In this document: one piece after another, positions 44,552 through 53,013 of the stretch | Position numbering within the stretch: the first letter of the stretch is position 1 | How the letters are laid out: the number at the start of each line of letters is the position of its first letter | NCBI RefSeq assembly: GCF_033542235.1 | Contig: NZ_JAWRCU010000026.1 | Location: 1-61,955 of the forward strand | From: JAWRCU01 sp033542235 | Lineage (GTDB): Bacteria; Pseudomonadota; Alphaproteobacteria; Rhizobiales; Rhizobiaceae | Direction: 5' to 3' | DNA: 61,955 bases | Made by a program: the position numbers and the translations under genes | Notes under the pieces: model-generated | Databases searched by the model: none | Told to the model about the DNA's origin: nothing | What the model saw: only the letters and a program-made list of their open reading frames with translations

Positions 44552-44719
44552 CTTCAGTGTCTCCGGTCTTAAGATCTCTGGCCTCACAGCCGGCGCCACA
44601 AGCCACCCGATGGTGATCATAGCTCGGCATCCGCGATGATCCGATCAAAGGCAAGCTCGACTGGTGGCGACATTGCAGTAGTTGTTTGGTTCGGTAAAAT
44701 GATATTTCATGGCATTTCC

Positions 44720-44735
44720 TTAACTGCAGGGTTAT
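44720..44735. promoter_or_regulatory. Candidate PcaQ operator
   Basis: TTAACT-GCAG-GGTTAT matches the known rhizobial PcaQ box, ATAACC-N4-GGTTAA read on either strand, at 11 of 12 defined positions. It ends nine bases before the pcaQ ATG, so it overlaps the ribosome-binding region, and lies 170 bases upstream of pcaC. It suits both activation of pcaCHGB and autorepression of pcaQ. Confidence 0.65.
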
Positions 44736-44743
44736 AGGAAGCC

Positions 44744-45661
44744 ATGATCGACAACCGCGTCCGCTTCCGGCACTTGCAGACATTCCTGGAAGTTGCGCGC
44801 CAGAAGAGCGTGGTGAAGGCGGCGGGCCTCCTCAATGTCAGCCAGCCTGCGGTGACGAAGACGATCCGCGAATTGGAGGAGGTGCTCGGGGTCGCCGTCT
44901 TCGAGCGTGACGGTCGCGGCATCAGGATTACCCGCTCAGGCGAGATCTTCATGCGCCATGCCGGCCAGGTCATCACGGCGCTCAGGCAGGGGATCGATTC
45001 AGTCGCCAATGGCGATGCCGGCGCCGGGCCACCGATCCGCGTCGGCGCGCTGCCGACTGTCTCGGCAAGCATCATGCCCCATGCGATGAGTCTATTCCTC
45101 GACGAGAAGACCGGCAGCACGATCAAGATCGTCACCGGCGAGAATGCGGTGCTGCTAGAGCAGCTTCGTCTCGGCGAGCTCGACCTCGTCGTCGGCCGGC
45201 TGGCGGAGCCGGAGCTGATGACCGGCTTCTTCTTCGAGCACCTCTATTCCGAGCAGGTTCTGTTCGTGGTGCGCGGCGGGCACCCGCTGACTTCGGACAG
45301 CCGCAACATATTCGCTCGCCTGGCCGAATTCCCTCTGCTGATGCCGACGCGCGGCTCGGTTATCCGGCCCTTCGTGGAACGCTTCTTCATCACCCACGGC
45401 ATCGCCGCCATCCCGACCCAGATCGAAACCGTATCGGACTCGTTCGGCCGCGCTTTCGTTCGGCAGAGCGACGCAATCTGGATCATCTCGGCCGGCGTCG
45501 TCGCCGGCGATATCCATTCCGGCGCGCTTGTCGCGCTGCCCGTTGACACCAGCGAGACGCGCGGTCCGGTCGGCCTCACCATGCGCACCGACACTGCACC
45601 CTCACCGGCATTCTCGATTCTTCTACAGACAATCCGCGAGGCGGCGAGGAGCAAGGCGTAA
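44744..45661 (+). CDS. pcaQ: LysR-family regulator of protocatechuate catabolism PcaQ
   Basis: A 305-residue LysR regulator. The N-terminal helix-turn-helix (VRFRHLQTFLEVARQKSVVK, then LNVSQPAVTKTIRELEEVLG) covers 1-65, and the LysR substrate domain about 95-295. In Sinorhizobium and Agrobacterium PcaQ activates the pca operon with carboxymuconolactone-type effectors. The divergent position beside pcaC and the matching operator support the name. The start is ATG 44744, with TAGGAAG ahead. Confidence 0.9.
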   Translation: MIDNRVRFRHLQTFLEVARQKSVVKAAGLLNVSQPAVTKTIRELEEVLGVAVFERDGRGIRITRSGEIFMRHAGQVITALRQGIDSVANGDAGAGPPIRVGALPTVSASIMPHAMSLFLDEKTGSTIKIVTGENAVLLEQLRLGELDLVVGRLAEPELMTGFFFEHLYSEQVLFVVRGGHPLTSDSRNIFARLAEFPLLMPTRGSVIRPFVERFFITHGIAAIPTQIETVSDSFGRAFVRQSDAIWIISAGVVAGDIHSGALVALPVDTSETRGPVGLTMRTDTAPSPAFSILLQTIREAARSKA

Positions 45662-45974
45662 AATGCAAGCTCCCCCTTCTCCCCTTGTGGGAGAAGGTGG
45701 CTCGGCGCGCAGCGCCGAGACGGATGAGGGGCCTCCAGAAGGCGACGTCGGTTGAAGGGGTGCCCGACGGAGTGCGACGTTGCCGGAAGTGGTGTCGGTG
45801 CGGGAGCCTACTAGCGCTCCTTTCGGCGCCGCCGCGCTCCACGCAACACCCCTCATCCGTCGCCTTCGGCGACACCTTCTCCCACAAGGGGAGAAGGGGG
45901 AGCATTGCATTTGCGCCTCCGCCAATTTCCAACATCGCGATTTGCGGTGAGCTGAACGTGAAAGGCTGCGTCAA
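45661..45974. repeat. Non-coding repeat element (family C, copy 2)
   Basis: The same design as 21070-21420: outer arms GCTCCCCCTTCTCCCCTTGT and inverse, inner GGCTCGGCGC hairpin, then ATGAGG-GCTCCAGAAGGCGA-type centre with CGCGCTCCACGCAACACCCC shared by both copies, and right flank GCCTCCGCCAA ending near GTGAAAGGCTGC. It starts at the pcaQ stop codon and fills the gap to the patatin gene. Confidence 0.8.
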
Positions 45975-45990
45975 CCAAAGCAGAAGGCCC

Positions 45991-47211
45991 TCAGTTCCTG
46001 AACCCCGGCGGGAACTTCTTCCAGGGCACGCCATTGCGGCCCATCTGGTAGCCGGTGTCGTAGAGCGCCCGCATGAACTTGTTGTCGAAGGGGCTTTCCG
46101 ACTTGACGTTGAAACTGTCGGGTATGTCGATCACGTTGTAATCGATGCCGTCGCGCTGTGAGATCGCATAGAGCCGATAGAGGTCTCCGACAGCCTGCGT
46201 ATCGATGAGGGATCCGATCGCCTTTCCGGCGATCGCAGGCAGGGTGGCCTTCGTGACGCTGAATTCCGGGTTGGTTCGGCCGTTGCGGATCACGAACAGG
46301 CGCGGCTTGGTCTCAATGCCGAGCTTCCGATCGATTGCTTTGAGCGTCATCCCTGCCGGCATCAGGAAAACCTCCGTGGTAACGCCGCCGTCCACATGCA
46401 TCTCGTCATAGCTTTTACCGTCGGCGTCCACGTTGAAGTGGATCGGCGGAAATACGCCTGGAATTGATGTCGAAGCGAGGATCACGTCCCTGAACAGCTT
46501 GTTGCGATCCGGCCGCTTGCTGGCAGCAATGGCCCCCATGTTCCAGATGACCGGGCGGTCGGCGTCGAGATTCGTCGTCCCGATCAGCAGCCGCCTTCCC
46601 TTGGCATATTCCACGGCGACCTTATCGATGACGTCGTCGGTGATGTATTTTTCGAGCATCTTGCGCAGCGGCTCGTTGCTGGTGAAGGCACCGGTCCTGA
46701 TGACCCCTCGCAAGCCCGCCCATTTGAAGATGTCGTCGTCACCGACCGTGGTGAAGGCTTCGCCGAGCGGCTTGTCATAGTCGGGCCCGAGGAAGGCAAA
46801 AGGCGCTATCAGCGCACCGGTGCTGATGCCGGTGACGAGATCGAATTGCGGCCTCGTGCCGGCCTCGGTCCAGCCGGCAAGCACGCCCGCGCCGAAGGCG
46901 CCACTGCTGCCGCCGCCCGAAAGGGTCAGCGCATTGATCTCTCCGGGTTTGATGGCCGGGTCGGATTTGGCTGCCTTCAGCCGCTGCTCGCGCAATTGCA
47001 TCACCCGCTCCGGAGGCAGCGTAATCAAAGTGTCACCCCAGATGCGGATGTCCGGCGGATAGCCCTTCACCTGGGCGATTGGAGCGAAATTCTCGGGCAC
47101 GGCATTGCGAGGCGCTCCCGACAGGCAGCCGCTGAGCTGCACTGTGGCTAGGACAAGAAGCAGTGCCCTCGCCAGAACTGCGAGGCTCGCCCGCCATCGA
47201 CGGTTGCTCAT
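45991..47211 (-). CDS. Patatin-like phospholipase lipoprotein
   Basis: A 406-residue lipoprotein. It starts at ATG 47211 with a signal peptide ending in a lipobox, VQLSGC, so it should be lipid-anchored. The patatin domain has the oxyanion loop GGGSSGAFGAG (about 95-105), nucleophile motif GISTG (about 125) and the catalytic Asp in HVDGGVTTEV, so a Ser-Asp dyad is complete. It would hydrolyse membrane or exogenous lipids in the periplasm. It stands alone between a repeat and a 326-base gap. Confidence 0.87.
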   Translation of the reverse strand: MSNRRWRASLAVLARALLLVLATVQLSGCLSGAPRNAVPENFAPIAQVKGYPPDIRIWGDTLITLPPERVMQLREQRLKAAKSDPAIKPGEINALTLSGGGSSGAFGAGVLAGWTEAGTRPQFDLVTGISTGALIAPFAFLGPDYDKPLGEAFTTVGDDDIFKWAGLRGVIRTGAFTSNEPLRKMLEKYITDDVIDKVAVEYAKGRRLLIGTTNLDADRPVIWNMGAIAASKRPDRNKLFRDVILASTSIPGVFPPIHFNVDADGKSYDEMHVDGGVTTEVFLMPAGMTLKAIDRKLGIETKPRLFVIRNGRTNPEFSVTKATLPAIAGKAIGSLIDTQAVGDLYRLYAISQRDGIDYNVIDIPDSFNVKSESPFDNKFMRALYDTGYQMGRNGVPWKKFPPGFRN

Positions 47212-47537
47212 ACGTCCCCCCTGACGCCCAAGTACAAGCAAAACTCAAACTACCGAACTGCGCCCGCGATTACCATGCGGTCGCCTGCGCCTCCGGTCGT
47301 CAACTGCAATGCACGCGAAGAAAACACCATAAATATGGGGGTCGACGAAATCGGAATTCTTCCAGCGCCGAGCCGCTGGCAAGAAATAGCTGTATCGCGG
47401 CGATGCTTCCCGCCACTTTCCCCGCGTATTTCAACGTGCCGGGACCTGTTGCGGGCCTGAAGCGTTTCTTTGTTGCCGATTGGCATGGCGCTCATGCCGG
47501 CGCCGATTAGAATGCTGTCGATCATGGAGTATGTCGG
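47212..47537. other. Intergenic region with divergent promoters expected, nothing recognised
   Basis: About 326 bases between the divergent patatin and cystathionine beta-synthase genes. I see no clear operator or repeat. A few short frames run through it but have no ribosome site or recognisable product. Confidence 0.4.
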
Positions 47538-48986
47538 ATGACCGCCATATCAAAAGAGACAAGCCGCGAAGCCGGAACGATGGCTCGGCTGCGCCCGCCC
47601 TATGGATCGGTGCTCGACCTGATCGGCGAGACGCCGGTCGTCGAGCTCACCAGGTTCGACACCGGCCGCTGCCGGCTGTTCATCAAGCTCGAGAGCCAGA
47701 ACCCCGGCGGCTCGATCAAGGACCGCATCGCGCTTTCCATGATCGCCGACGCCGAGCGCTACGGCCGGCTCGCGCCGGGCGGCACCATCGTCGAGGCGAC
47801 CGCCGGCAACACCGGCCTAGGCCTTGCGCAGGTCGGCATCCCAAAGGGTTATCACATCATCCTTGTCGTGCCCGACAAAATGTCGCGCGAGAAGATCCAG
47901 CATCTGCGCGCGCTCGGCGCCGATGTGCGCATGACGCGCTCCGATGTCGGCAAGGGCCATCCCGAATACTACCAGGACATGGCCGAGAAGATCGCCGCCG
48001 AAATCCCCGGCGCCTTCTACGTCAACCAGTTCGCAAATCCGGCCAATCCGGCCGCGCATGAGACGACCACGGGGCCGGAGATCTGGCAACAGCTCGGCCA
48101 GGATGTCGACGCGGTTGTCGTCGGAGTGGGGTCCGGCGGCACGCTGACCGGACTTGGGCGCTTCTTCGCGAAGGTCTCGCCCAAGACTGAGATGGTGCTA
48201 GCCGATCCCGTCGGCTCGGTTCTGGCGCCGCTGGTCAAGACCGGCAAGATGATCGAACCCGGCAGCTGGACCGTCGAGGGCATCGGCGAGGATTTCGTCC
48301 CGCCCAATTGCGACCTGTCGCTAGTCAGGAAAGCCTATTCCATTTCCGACAAGCACTCGATGCTCGCCGTCCGCGACCTGCTTTCCAGGGAAGGCATCCT
48401 CGCCGGCTCCTCCTCCGGCACGCTGCTTTCGGCCGCCTTGCGCTACTGCCGCGAGCAGACGACGGCGAAGCGCGTCGTGACTTTCGTCTGCGACAGCGGC
48501 AACAAGTATCTTTCCAAGGTCTTCGACGATTTCTGGCTGGCCGAGCAGGGCCTTTCGGAGCGCGAGCAGCATGGCGATCTCTCCGACCTCGTCGCCCGCG
48601 CGCATCGCGAGGGCGGCACGGTCTATGTCGGTTCCGACGACACGCTGCTCACCGCCTATGGCAGGATGCGCCGCGCCGACGTCTCGCAGCTTCCGGTGCT
48701 GGATGACGGCAAGCTGGTCGGCATCATCGACGAGAGCGACATCCTCGATAAGGTCGAAGGCTCCTACGAGGGCCGCTGGGACCGCTTCAACGCGCCAGTG
48801 AACAGCGCCATGACATCCGAGCTGCACACGCTGCAGGCGAAACAGTCGCTCGACGCGCTGCTACCCGTCTTCGAGCGGGGCGAAGTGGCGATCGTCTTCG
48901 ACGGCGAGGAGTTCGTCGGCCTGATCACTCGTGTCGACCTCATCAATCATCTGAGACGCAACAATAATGTGAGACGTGCCCAATGA
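47538..48986 (+). CDS. Cystathionine beta-synthase with C-terminal CBS pair
   Basis: A 482-residue PLP enzyme. The catalytic domain (about 15-340) has the Schiff-base lysine in PGGSIKDR (K61) and AGNTGLGLAQV, and GVGSGGTLTGLG binds the cofactor phosphate. Two CBS repeats (about 355-475) likely bind a nucleotide or AdoMet. It condenses serine and homocysteine to cystathionine. It overlaps the gamma-lyase gene by four bases, making a reverse transsulfuration pair. The start ATG 47538 follows GGAG; ATG 47580 is an internal alternative. Confidence 0.88.
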   Translation: MTAISKETSREAGTMARLRPPYGSVLDLIGETPVVELTRFDTGRCRLFIKLESQNPGGSIKDRIALSMIADAERYGRLAPGGTIVEATAGNTGLGLAQVGIPKGYHIILVVPDKMSREKIQHLRALGADVRMTRSDVGKGHPEYYQDMAEKIAAEIPGAFYVNQFANPANPAAHETTTGPEIWQQLGQDVDAVVVGVGSGGTLTGLGRFFAKVSPKTEMVLADPVGSVLAPLVKTGKMIEPGSWTVEGIGEDFVPPNCDLSLVRKAYSISDKHSMLAVRDLLSREGILAGSSSGTLLSAALRYCREQTTAKRVVTFVCDSGNKYLSKVFDDFWLAEQGLSEREQHGDLSDLVARAHREGGTVYVGSDDTLLTAYGRMRRADVSQLPVLDDGKLVGIIDESDILDKVEGSYEGRWDRFNAPVNSAMTSELHTLQAKQSLDALLPVFERGEVAIVFDGEEFVGLITRVDLINHLRRNNNVRRAQ

Positions 48987-50152
48987 CCGTTTCCCCCAAG
49001 AACCGCCTTGCCTTCGCGACCCGTACGATCCACGGCGGCCAGAGCCACGACCCGACGACGGGCGCGGTCATGGTGCCGATCTATGCGACGTCGACCTATG
49101 GCCAGCAGAGCCCCGGTGTGCACAAGGGGTTCGAATATGCCCGCAGCCAGAACCCGACGCGATTCGCCTTCGAGCGCGCCGTGGCCGACCTCGAAAGCGG
49201 AACGGCCGGCTTCGCCTTCGCTTCCGGGCTGGCGGCGATCGCCACCGTCTTCGAGCTGCTCGATTCCGGAGCCCATATCGTCGCGACCGACGACATTTAT
49301 GGCGGCACGTTCCGGCTGCTCGAGCGGGTGCGCAAGCGTTCGGCCGGCCTTCAGGTGAGCTTCGCCGACTTCACCGATCTCACGGCCGTGGAGGCCGCGA
49401 TCAAGCCAGAGACGAAGATGCTGTGGGTGGAGACGCCGACCAATCCGCTGCTGCGCATCGTCGATCTCGCCGCCGTCGCCGCGCTTGCCAGGCGCAAAGG
49501 CATTCTCTCCGTCACCGACAATACATTCTGCAGCCCCTACATCCAGCGGCCGCTCGAGCTCGGCATCGATATCGTCGTCCACTCGACCACGAAATATCTC
49601 AACGGCCATTCCGACATGGTTGGCGGCATCGCCGTGGTCGGCGAAAACAAGGACCTCGCCGACCGGCTGAAATTCCTGCAGAACTCCATCGGAGGGATCT
49701 CAGGCCCGTTCGACAGCTTCCTTGCGCTACGCGGCATCAAGACGCTGGCGTTGCGGATGGAAAGGCATTCGGCAAATGGCCTGAAGATCGCACGCTGGCT
49801 CGAGGCGCGGAAGGATGTCTCACGCGTCATCTATCCCGGCCTCGAAAGCCATCCGCAGCACAGGACTGCCAAGGCGCAGATGCAGGCTTTCGGCGGCATG
49901 ATCACAGCGGTGCTCGACCGCGACCTCGCCGGTACGAAACGGTTCCTGGAACGCACGCAGCTCTTCACCCTGGCCGAAAGTCTTGGCGGCGTCGAGAGCC
50001 TGATCGAGCATCCGGCGCTGATGACGCATGGCTCCATCCCCGCCGAGACTCGGGCGAGGATCGGCATCTCGGACGCACTGGTCAGGCTCTCCTGTGGCAT
50101 CGAGGACGCCGACGACCTGATCGCCGATCTCGACCAGGCTCTGGCTGGGTAG
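48983..50152 (+). CDS. Cystathionine gamma-lyase / gamma-synthase family enzyme
   Basis: A 389-residue Cys/Met-metabolism PLP enzyme. The cofactor lysine is K204 in HSTTKYLNGHSD, preceded by VTDNTFCSPYIQ, with the SGLAAIATVFELL and ESLGGVESLIEHPALMTH regions of the family. Paired with cystathionine beta-synthase it most likely cleaves cystathionine to cysteine; the same fold also makes cystathionine from activated homoserine, so context decides. The ATG at 48983 overlaps the previous stop. Confidence 0.87.
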   Translation: MTVSPKNRLAFATRTIHGGQSHDPTTGAVMVPIYATSTYGQQSPGVHKGFEYARSQNPTRFAFERAVADLESGTAGFAFASGLAAIATVFELLDSGAHIVATDDIYGGTFRLLERVRKRSAGLQVSFADFTDLTAVEAAIKPETKMLWVETPTNPLLRIVDLAAVAALARRKGILSVTDNTFCSPYIQRPLELGIDIVVHSTTKYLNGHSDMVGGIAVVGENKDLADRLKFLQNSIGGISGPFDSFLALRGIKTLALRMERHSANGLKIARWLEARKDVSRVIYPGLESHPQHRTAKAQMQAFGGMITAVLDRDLAGTKRFLERTQLFTLAESLGGVESLIEHPALMTHGSIPAETRARIGISDALVRLSCGIEDADDLIADLDQALAG

Positions 50153-50157
50153 GCTCT

Positions 50158-50235
50158 GGGGACAGTTTACTTTTTTCCGCTTGCGCCAGCTTCGAAGCGC
50201 CACCGCCTTTCTGCGGAAAAAAGTAAACTGTCCCC
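50158..50235. repeat. Perfect 23-base inverted repeat hairpin (copy 1)
   Basis: The arms at 50158-50180 and 50213-50235 are exact inverse complements, beginning GGGGACAGTTTACTTTTTTC and separated by 32 bases. It lies between the convergent gamma-lyase and MFS genes, five bases after the first stop, and could stop transcription from both sides. A degenerate copy in the same orientation, sharing also the flanking GCACTTACC, is at 51779. Confidence 0.75.
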
Positions 50236-50253
50236 GGCACTTACCCTTCGAAG

Positions 50254-51495
50254 CTAAGCCAGTCTGCTGCTCGCGACCAGTCCCGACGACCGCCACAGCA
50301 CGATCGTCATCACGAACAGGTTGAGCATGTTCCAGGCGATGCCGTTCATGAACGCTGCGGCATAGGAGCCGGTGAGATCGTAGATCCAGCCGGACATCCA
50401 GCCGCCCAGCGCCATGCCGAACGTCGTCGCCATCATGACCACCCCGACGCGCCTGCCTGCTTCGGCCGGAACCATATATTCCCGAACTATCACGGCATAC
50501 GCCGGCACGATGCCGCCCTGCGACAGGCCGAAGATCAGCGAGACTATGTAGAGTGCCGCCAGCCCGTCGAACGGGAGATAGAAGAACAGCGACAGGCATT
50601 GCAGAACGGAGCCCAAGAGCAGCGTTTTCACGCCGCCTATCTTGTCGGCCAGCAACCCCGAGACCAGACGGCTGGCCAGCCCGGCGGCAAGCATGATCGA
50701 GAGCATTTGGGAGCCCCGCGCAACGCCATAGCCCAGGTCCATGCAATAGGCGACGATATGCACCTGCGGCATCGACATGGCCGCGCAGCACGCCAGCCCG
50801 GCAATGACCAGCAGCACTTGCAGCGCGGTCGGCGAAAGCTGGATGGGCAGAACGCCGCGACCCGCGCCCGACGAGCCGGAGAGTTGGAGTGGCGCGGGAC
50901 GCCTCAGCATCAGCACCAGCGGCACCATGGTTACAAGGCATATGCCGCCGATCGCGGCATAGGTGATGCGCCACCCATAGGCGCCCATCGCATGGGAGAT
51001 GACCAGCGGCCAGAAGGCGCCGGCAAGATAGCTCCCGCCGGCCGCGATCGAGACCGCCAGTCCCCGGCGTTTCTGGAACCAGTGCGATATGTCCGCGATC
51101 AGCGGACCGAAGATCGCCGAACAGCCGAAGCCGATCAGCAGACCGTGGACCAGCGCGAACTGGCTGATCGATGTCGAGAGCGACGCCTGCCCGAAGCCGA
51201 CGGCAAGCGCTATCGATGCAACGAGCGCCGGGCGCCAGTATCCCCAGCGGTCGATCGCATAGCCGACAATGACATTGCCTGCGCCAAAGCCGATCATCGT
51301 CACCGTATAGGGCAGCGACGCCTCGGCACGATCGACGCCGAACTCGGCCTGCACTGCAGGCAGCACGACGACCACTGCCCACATGCCCACGCCGCCGATT
51401 GTCGCGAGCAGCAGCGAGAGCGCCAGTCTGGTCCAGGCATAGGGGCCGTCGATCGGGGACGCCGGATGATGGGCCTGGATATTGGTCGGGTTCAT
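50254..51495 (-). CDS. MFS transporter (oxalate/formate antiporter-like)
   Basis: A 413-residue major facilitator with about 12 spans. The first span is ALSLLLATIGGVGMWAVVVV, and the loop 2-3 region GNVIVGYAIDRWGYWRPALV carries the MFS A-type motif in the form G-x-x-x-D-R-x-G. The central loop has ISHWFQKRRGLAVSIAAGGS, characteristic of the oxalate:formate/monocarboxylate branch. The substrate is unknown, perhaps a small organic acid. The start is ATG 51495; a much longer frame upstream is repeat DNA. Hairpin repeats bracket the gene. Confidence 0.82.
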   Translation of the reverse strand: MNPTNIQAHHPASPIDGPYAWTRLALSLLLATIGGVGMWAVVVVLPAVQAEFGVDRAEASLPYTVTMIGFGAGNVIVGYAIDRWGYWRPALVASIALAVGFGQASLSTSISQFALVHGLLIGFGCSAIFGPLIADISHWFQKRRGLAVSIAAGGSYLAGAFWPLVISHAMGAYGWRITYAAIGGICLVTMVPLVLMLRRPAPLQLSGSSGAGRGVLPIQLSPTALQVLLVIAGLACCAAMSMPQVHIVAYCMDLGYGVARGSQMLSIMLAAGLASRLVSGLLADKIGGVKTLLLGSVLQCLSLFFYLPFDGLAALYIVSLIFGLSQGGIVPAYAVIVREYMVPAEAGRRVGVVMMATTFGMALGGWMSGWIYDLTGSYAAAFMNGIAWNMLNLFVMTIVLWRSSGLVASSRLA

Positions 51496-51613
51496 GCGCA
51501 ATGTCCGCAGCTCGGTCAGTGGCAAATAACGCCGATCCGTGAAGCTGCGGAGCACCACAACGCGGCTGCCGTCAGGCCAGGCATCGCCTGATAGTTTTTC
51601 GCCGGCGCTAAAA

Positions 51614-51764
51614 TCCCCCTCTCCGGCCCTGCGGGCCACCTCTCCCCCACTTTGTGGGGGCGAGGAAGCACTGCCGCTATGCCGGCGCCAATCCAGATTG
51701 GGTCCCTCGCCCCCACGCAGCGGGGGAGAGGTGGCTCGGGCGAAGCCCGAGACGTAGAGGGGGA
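51614..51764. repeat. Palindromic intergenic repeat (family D)
   Basis: Left arm CCCCCTCTCCGGCCCTGCGG then CACCTCTCCCCCACTTTGTG, right arm CCCACGCAGCGGGGGAGAGG TGGCTCGGGCGAAGCCCGAG and AGAGGGGG. The two outer hairpins differ in their loops. Only one copy is in the window. It lies in the 354-base gap ahead of the MFS gene. Confidence 0.7.
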
Positions 51765-51778
51765 ATCTAGCAGGCGCC

Positions 51779-51840
51779 GGGGACAGCTTGCTTTTCGCTG
51801 CAGAAAAGTCCTGCCAACTCACACGAAAAGTAAATGTCCC
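51779..51840. repeat. Degenerate copy of the GGGGACAG hairpin (copy 2)
   Basis: GGGGACAGCTTGCTTTTC (51779-51796) and GAAAAGTAAATGTCCC (51825-51840) correspond to the two arms of the perfect hairpin at 50158-50235, and TGCACTTACC follows as it does there. Several mismatches reduce pairing. Together the two copies stand in the same orientation on both sides of the MFS gene and family D repeat. Confidence 0.6.
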
Positions 51841-51849
51841 TGCACTTAC

Positions 51850-52839
51850 CTACAGATACGCCACCGCCTTCAGCTGCTTGAGCAAGCCGTCACGGGCGAT
51901 CCTATAGTGCATTTCCCACGATGCGTCGTTTGTCTTTGGCCAGCCGGCATTGCGCCGGACATTGCCGGCAACGCGATCGAGAAACTCGCTGGTTTGCGAT
52001 TGCGGCTGGCCGGGCTTCGGTGTGGTGGACAGCAGAGCCTTGTCCAGTTCCATGACATCGTCGACATATTTGCCTGTTTCGATGCCAATCTCGACCTCGA
52101 TGGAATCTATGGTAGGCCCGTCCGTGATCCATCTCGCTCCCGCGCCGTTCACGATGCCCTCCTTCATCAGGTAGAGCTTGACCGATTCATAGAGAGTGCT
52201 GCTGCCATAGGATATGTAGAGCGGGCGGCCATAGCGGGTCTTGGACCATTCGTACCAGAAATTGGCATCGTCCGGCCGAATCTCGATGCCATAGAGGCAA
52301 TCGAATCCCCAGCACGCCCTGAGATTTGATCGGTAGCGTCCCAGCGCTCCGACGAGATTGCGCATTGCATGTCCGCCGCCGGAATGGCAGGCCAGGATCA
52401 GGTATCTGAGGCGCACGGCAGGGACGAACGCGGCTGCGTTGTAGAGGTCCCGTTTGGCGAGCTTGGGCGGCGCCAGCGCGTTGAGCACGTCGTCTATATA
52501 GAGCTCACCCCAATTGCCGGTGAGGCTGGCCACTCCGTCAATATACGCCTGGCTGGGACCGCGACCTAGCCAGGGCGCCACCAAGACGACATTCCTGCCG
52601 GAAGCCAGAACCTGCTTTCGCACCGCGACGCCATCCGCCTCGAAGAGTTGCTGGGCGCTGGGCACGAGGTGCCCGTGCAGGTAAAGGAGGATGTCGACAA
52701 AACCCTTGTTCGTTTCGGTGCCCGGCGGAAGATAGATACCCGTCGGCTTACGCCATTTGCCGAACGTGGAATCCGGGTCGGAATAATAGGTCGTCCCGGC
52801 AAGTGTCTGCTGCTCTTCGACTTTGATCGCGGGCCACAT
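51850..52839 (-). CDS. Unrecognised protein, possible serine hydrolase
   Basis: A 329-residue protein starting MWPAIKVEEQQTLAG at ATG 52839 after GGGAGC. I do not recognise a family. LLYLHGHLVPS (about 50-60) resembles the oxyanion strand of alpha/beta hydrolases and ILACHSGGGHAMRN (about 148-161) resembles a nucleophile elbow, G-x-S-x-G in the form H-S-G-G-G. FYEW-type aromatic regions follow. There is no signal peptide, so it acts in the cytoplasm or leaves by another route. It is divergent from mtnC. The catalytic assignment is inference only. Confidence 0.6.
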   Translation of the reverse strand: MWPAIKVEEQQTLAGTTYYSDPDSTFGKWRKPTGIYLPPGTETNKGFVDILLYLHGHLVPSAQQLFEADGVAVRKQVLASGRNVVLVAPWLGRGPSQAYIDGVASLTGNWGELYIDDVLNALAPPKLAKRDLYNAAAFVPAVRLRYLILACHSGGGHAMRNLVGALGRYRSNLRACWGFDCLYGIEIRPDDANFWYEWSKTRYGRPLYISYGSSTLYESVKLYLMKEGIVNGAGARWITDGPTIDSIEVEIGIETGKYVDDVMELDKALLSTTPKPGQPQSQTSEFLDRVAGNVRRNAGWPKTNDASWEMHYRIARDGLLKQLKAVAYL

Positions 52840-53013
52840 CGGCAGCTCCCAACGAACTGGCCGCACGGGCCGGTCTGAGCGCCAGCATAGCAGCGCCACG
52901 TAACCGGAAGGTCGCGACAGCGCACGCTCTGTAGCGCCGGCGAGGCGCTTTGTAACAGTAGTGCTGCAGCCGGCCTGATTTTGTGAGAACATAGGCCAAA
53001 GGGTCTTGCGCCG

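Noticed and set aside
51496..51822. N-terminal extension of the MFS frame
   Set aside because: It consists of translated repeat DNA; ATG 51495 leads straight into normal MFS sequence.
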